In this document: positions 5,831 to 5,897 of the stretch, in pieces
Position numbering within the stretch: the first letter of the stretch is position 1
How the letters are laid out: each line of letters starts with the position of its first letter
DNA from: Chloroflexota bacterium
GTDB taxonomy: Bacteria > Chloroflexota > Anaerolineae > Anaerolineales > UBA11858
Length of the DNA: 5,897 nucleotides
NCBI GenBank assembly: GCA_030666985.1
Contig: DAOUWT010000180.1
Span: 1 to 5,897, forward strand
Direction of reading: 5' to 3'
Notes under the pieces: model-generated
The model's database searches: none
What the model was told of the DNA's origin: nothing
The model's input: only the letters and a program-made list of their open reading frames with translations
Program-made: the position numbers and the translations under genes

Positions 5831-5842
5831 CTTTTTAGAAAT

Positions 5843-5869
5843 GTTCCTGGTTACCAGGAACTTTTTTTT
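5843..5869 (+). terminator. Rho-independent terminator after the tRNA gene
   Basis: A perfect 8-bp stem, GTTCCTGG (5843-5850) and CCAGGAAC (5854-5861), closes a three-base loop and is followed directly by eight T (5862-5869). It begins 13 bases after the tRNA, so the transcript is essentially a single tRNA with a short trailer. Confidence 0.93.
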
Positions 5870-5897
5870 AGTTTTGGGGTCTCTAGGAATTTACGGG

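Noticed and set aside
5759..5897. tRNA gene used as an integration site for a mobile element.
   Set aside because: No duplicated tRNA 3' end, integrase gene or other mobile-element sign is visible in the window.

Overview
This 5.9 kb window is bacterial, with every gene on the plus strand. From start to end it holds a non-coding left edge with a 26-bp tandem repeat, a cholesterol-oxidase-like GMC flavoprotein gene, a large single-chain restriction-modification (R-M) gene, a small membrane-protein gene, and a tRNA-Arg(CCG) gene closed by a strong intrinsic terminator. Nothing in the sequence names the organism. GC content is moderate, the promoters are extended -10 boxes of the form TGGTAARAT, one gene looks leaderless, and a palindromic element sits in frame inside a gene. 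I would guess an Anaerolineae-like member of the Chloroflexota, but this is inference with low to moderate confidence.

Layout. Positions 1-362 are non-coding and hold about four copies of a 26-bp direct repeat (27-130), a possible promoter near 201, a 10-bp-period repeat near 281-320 and a good ribosome binding site. Positions 363-2024 encode a 553-residue FAD-dependent oxidoreductase with a Rossmann motif, a GMC-type C-terminus and a four-cysteine cluster. An 85-bp gap carries a promoter. Positions 2110-5322 encode a 1070-residue enzyme that joins a PD-(D/E)XK nuclease, an N6-adenine methyltransferase and a type ISP-like specificity region. Its TRD is clearly AT-rich, and a 41-bp near-perfect palindrome has been absorbed in frame just before it. 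After 30 bp, positions 5353-5697 encode a 114-residue membrane protein that may be a shortened member of a larger family. The tRNA gene (5759-5830) has its own promoter and terminator.

The genes do not form an obvious pathway. The flavoprotein looks like lipid, sterol or alcohol metabolism. The R-M gene looks like a self-contained defence island with methylation, cleavage and specificity in one chain and no helicase. Each unit appears to have its own TGGTAARAT-like promoter, so this is a row of independent transcription units rather than one operon. The most unusual signals are the in-frame palindrome, the AT-rich specificity region, the 12-base sequence GGTAAAATACCA repeated at two promoters, and the tandem repeat at the left edge. 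I do not see convincing evidence for a wholly new multi-gene system.
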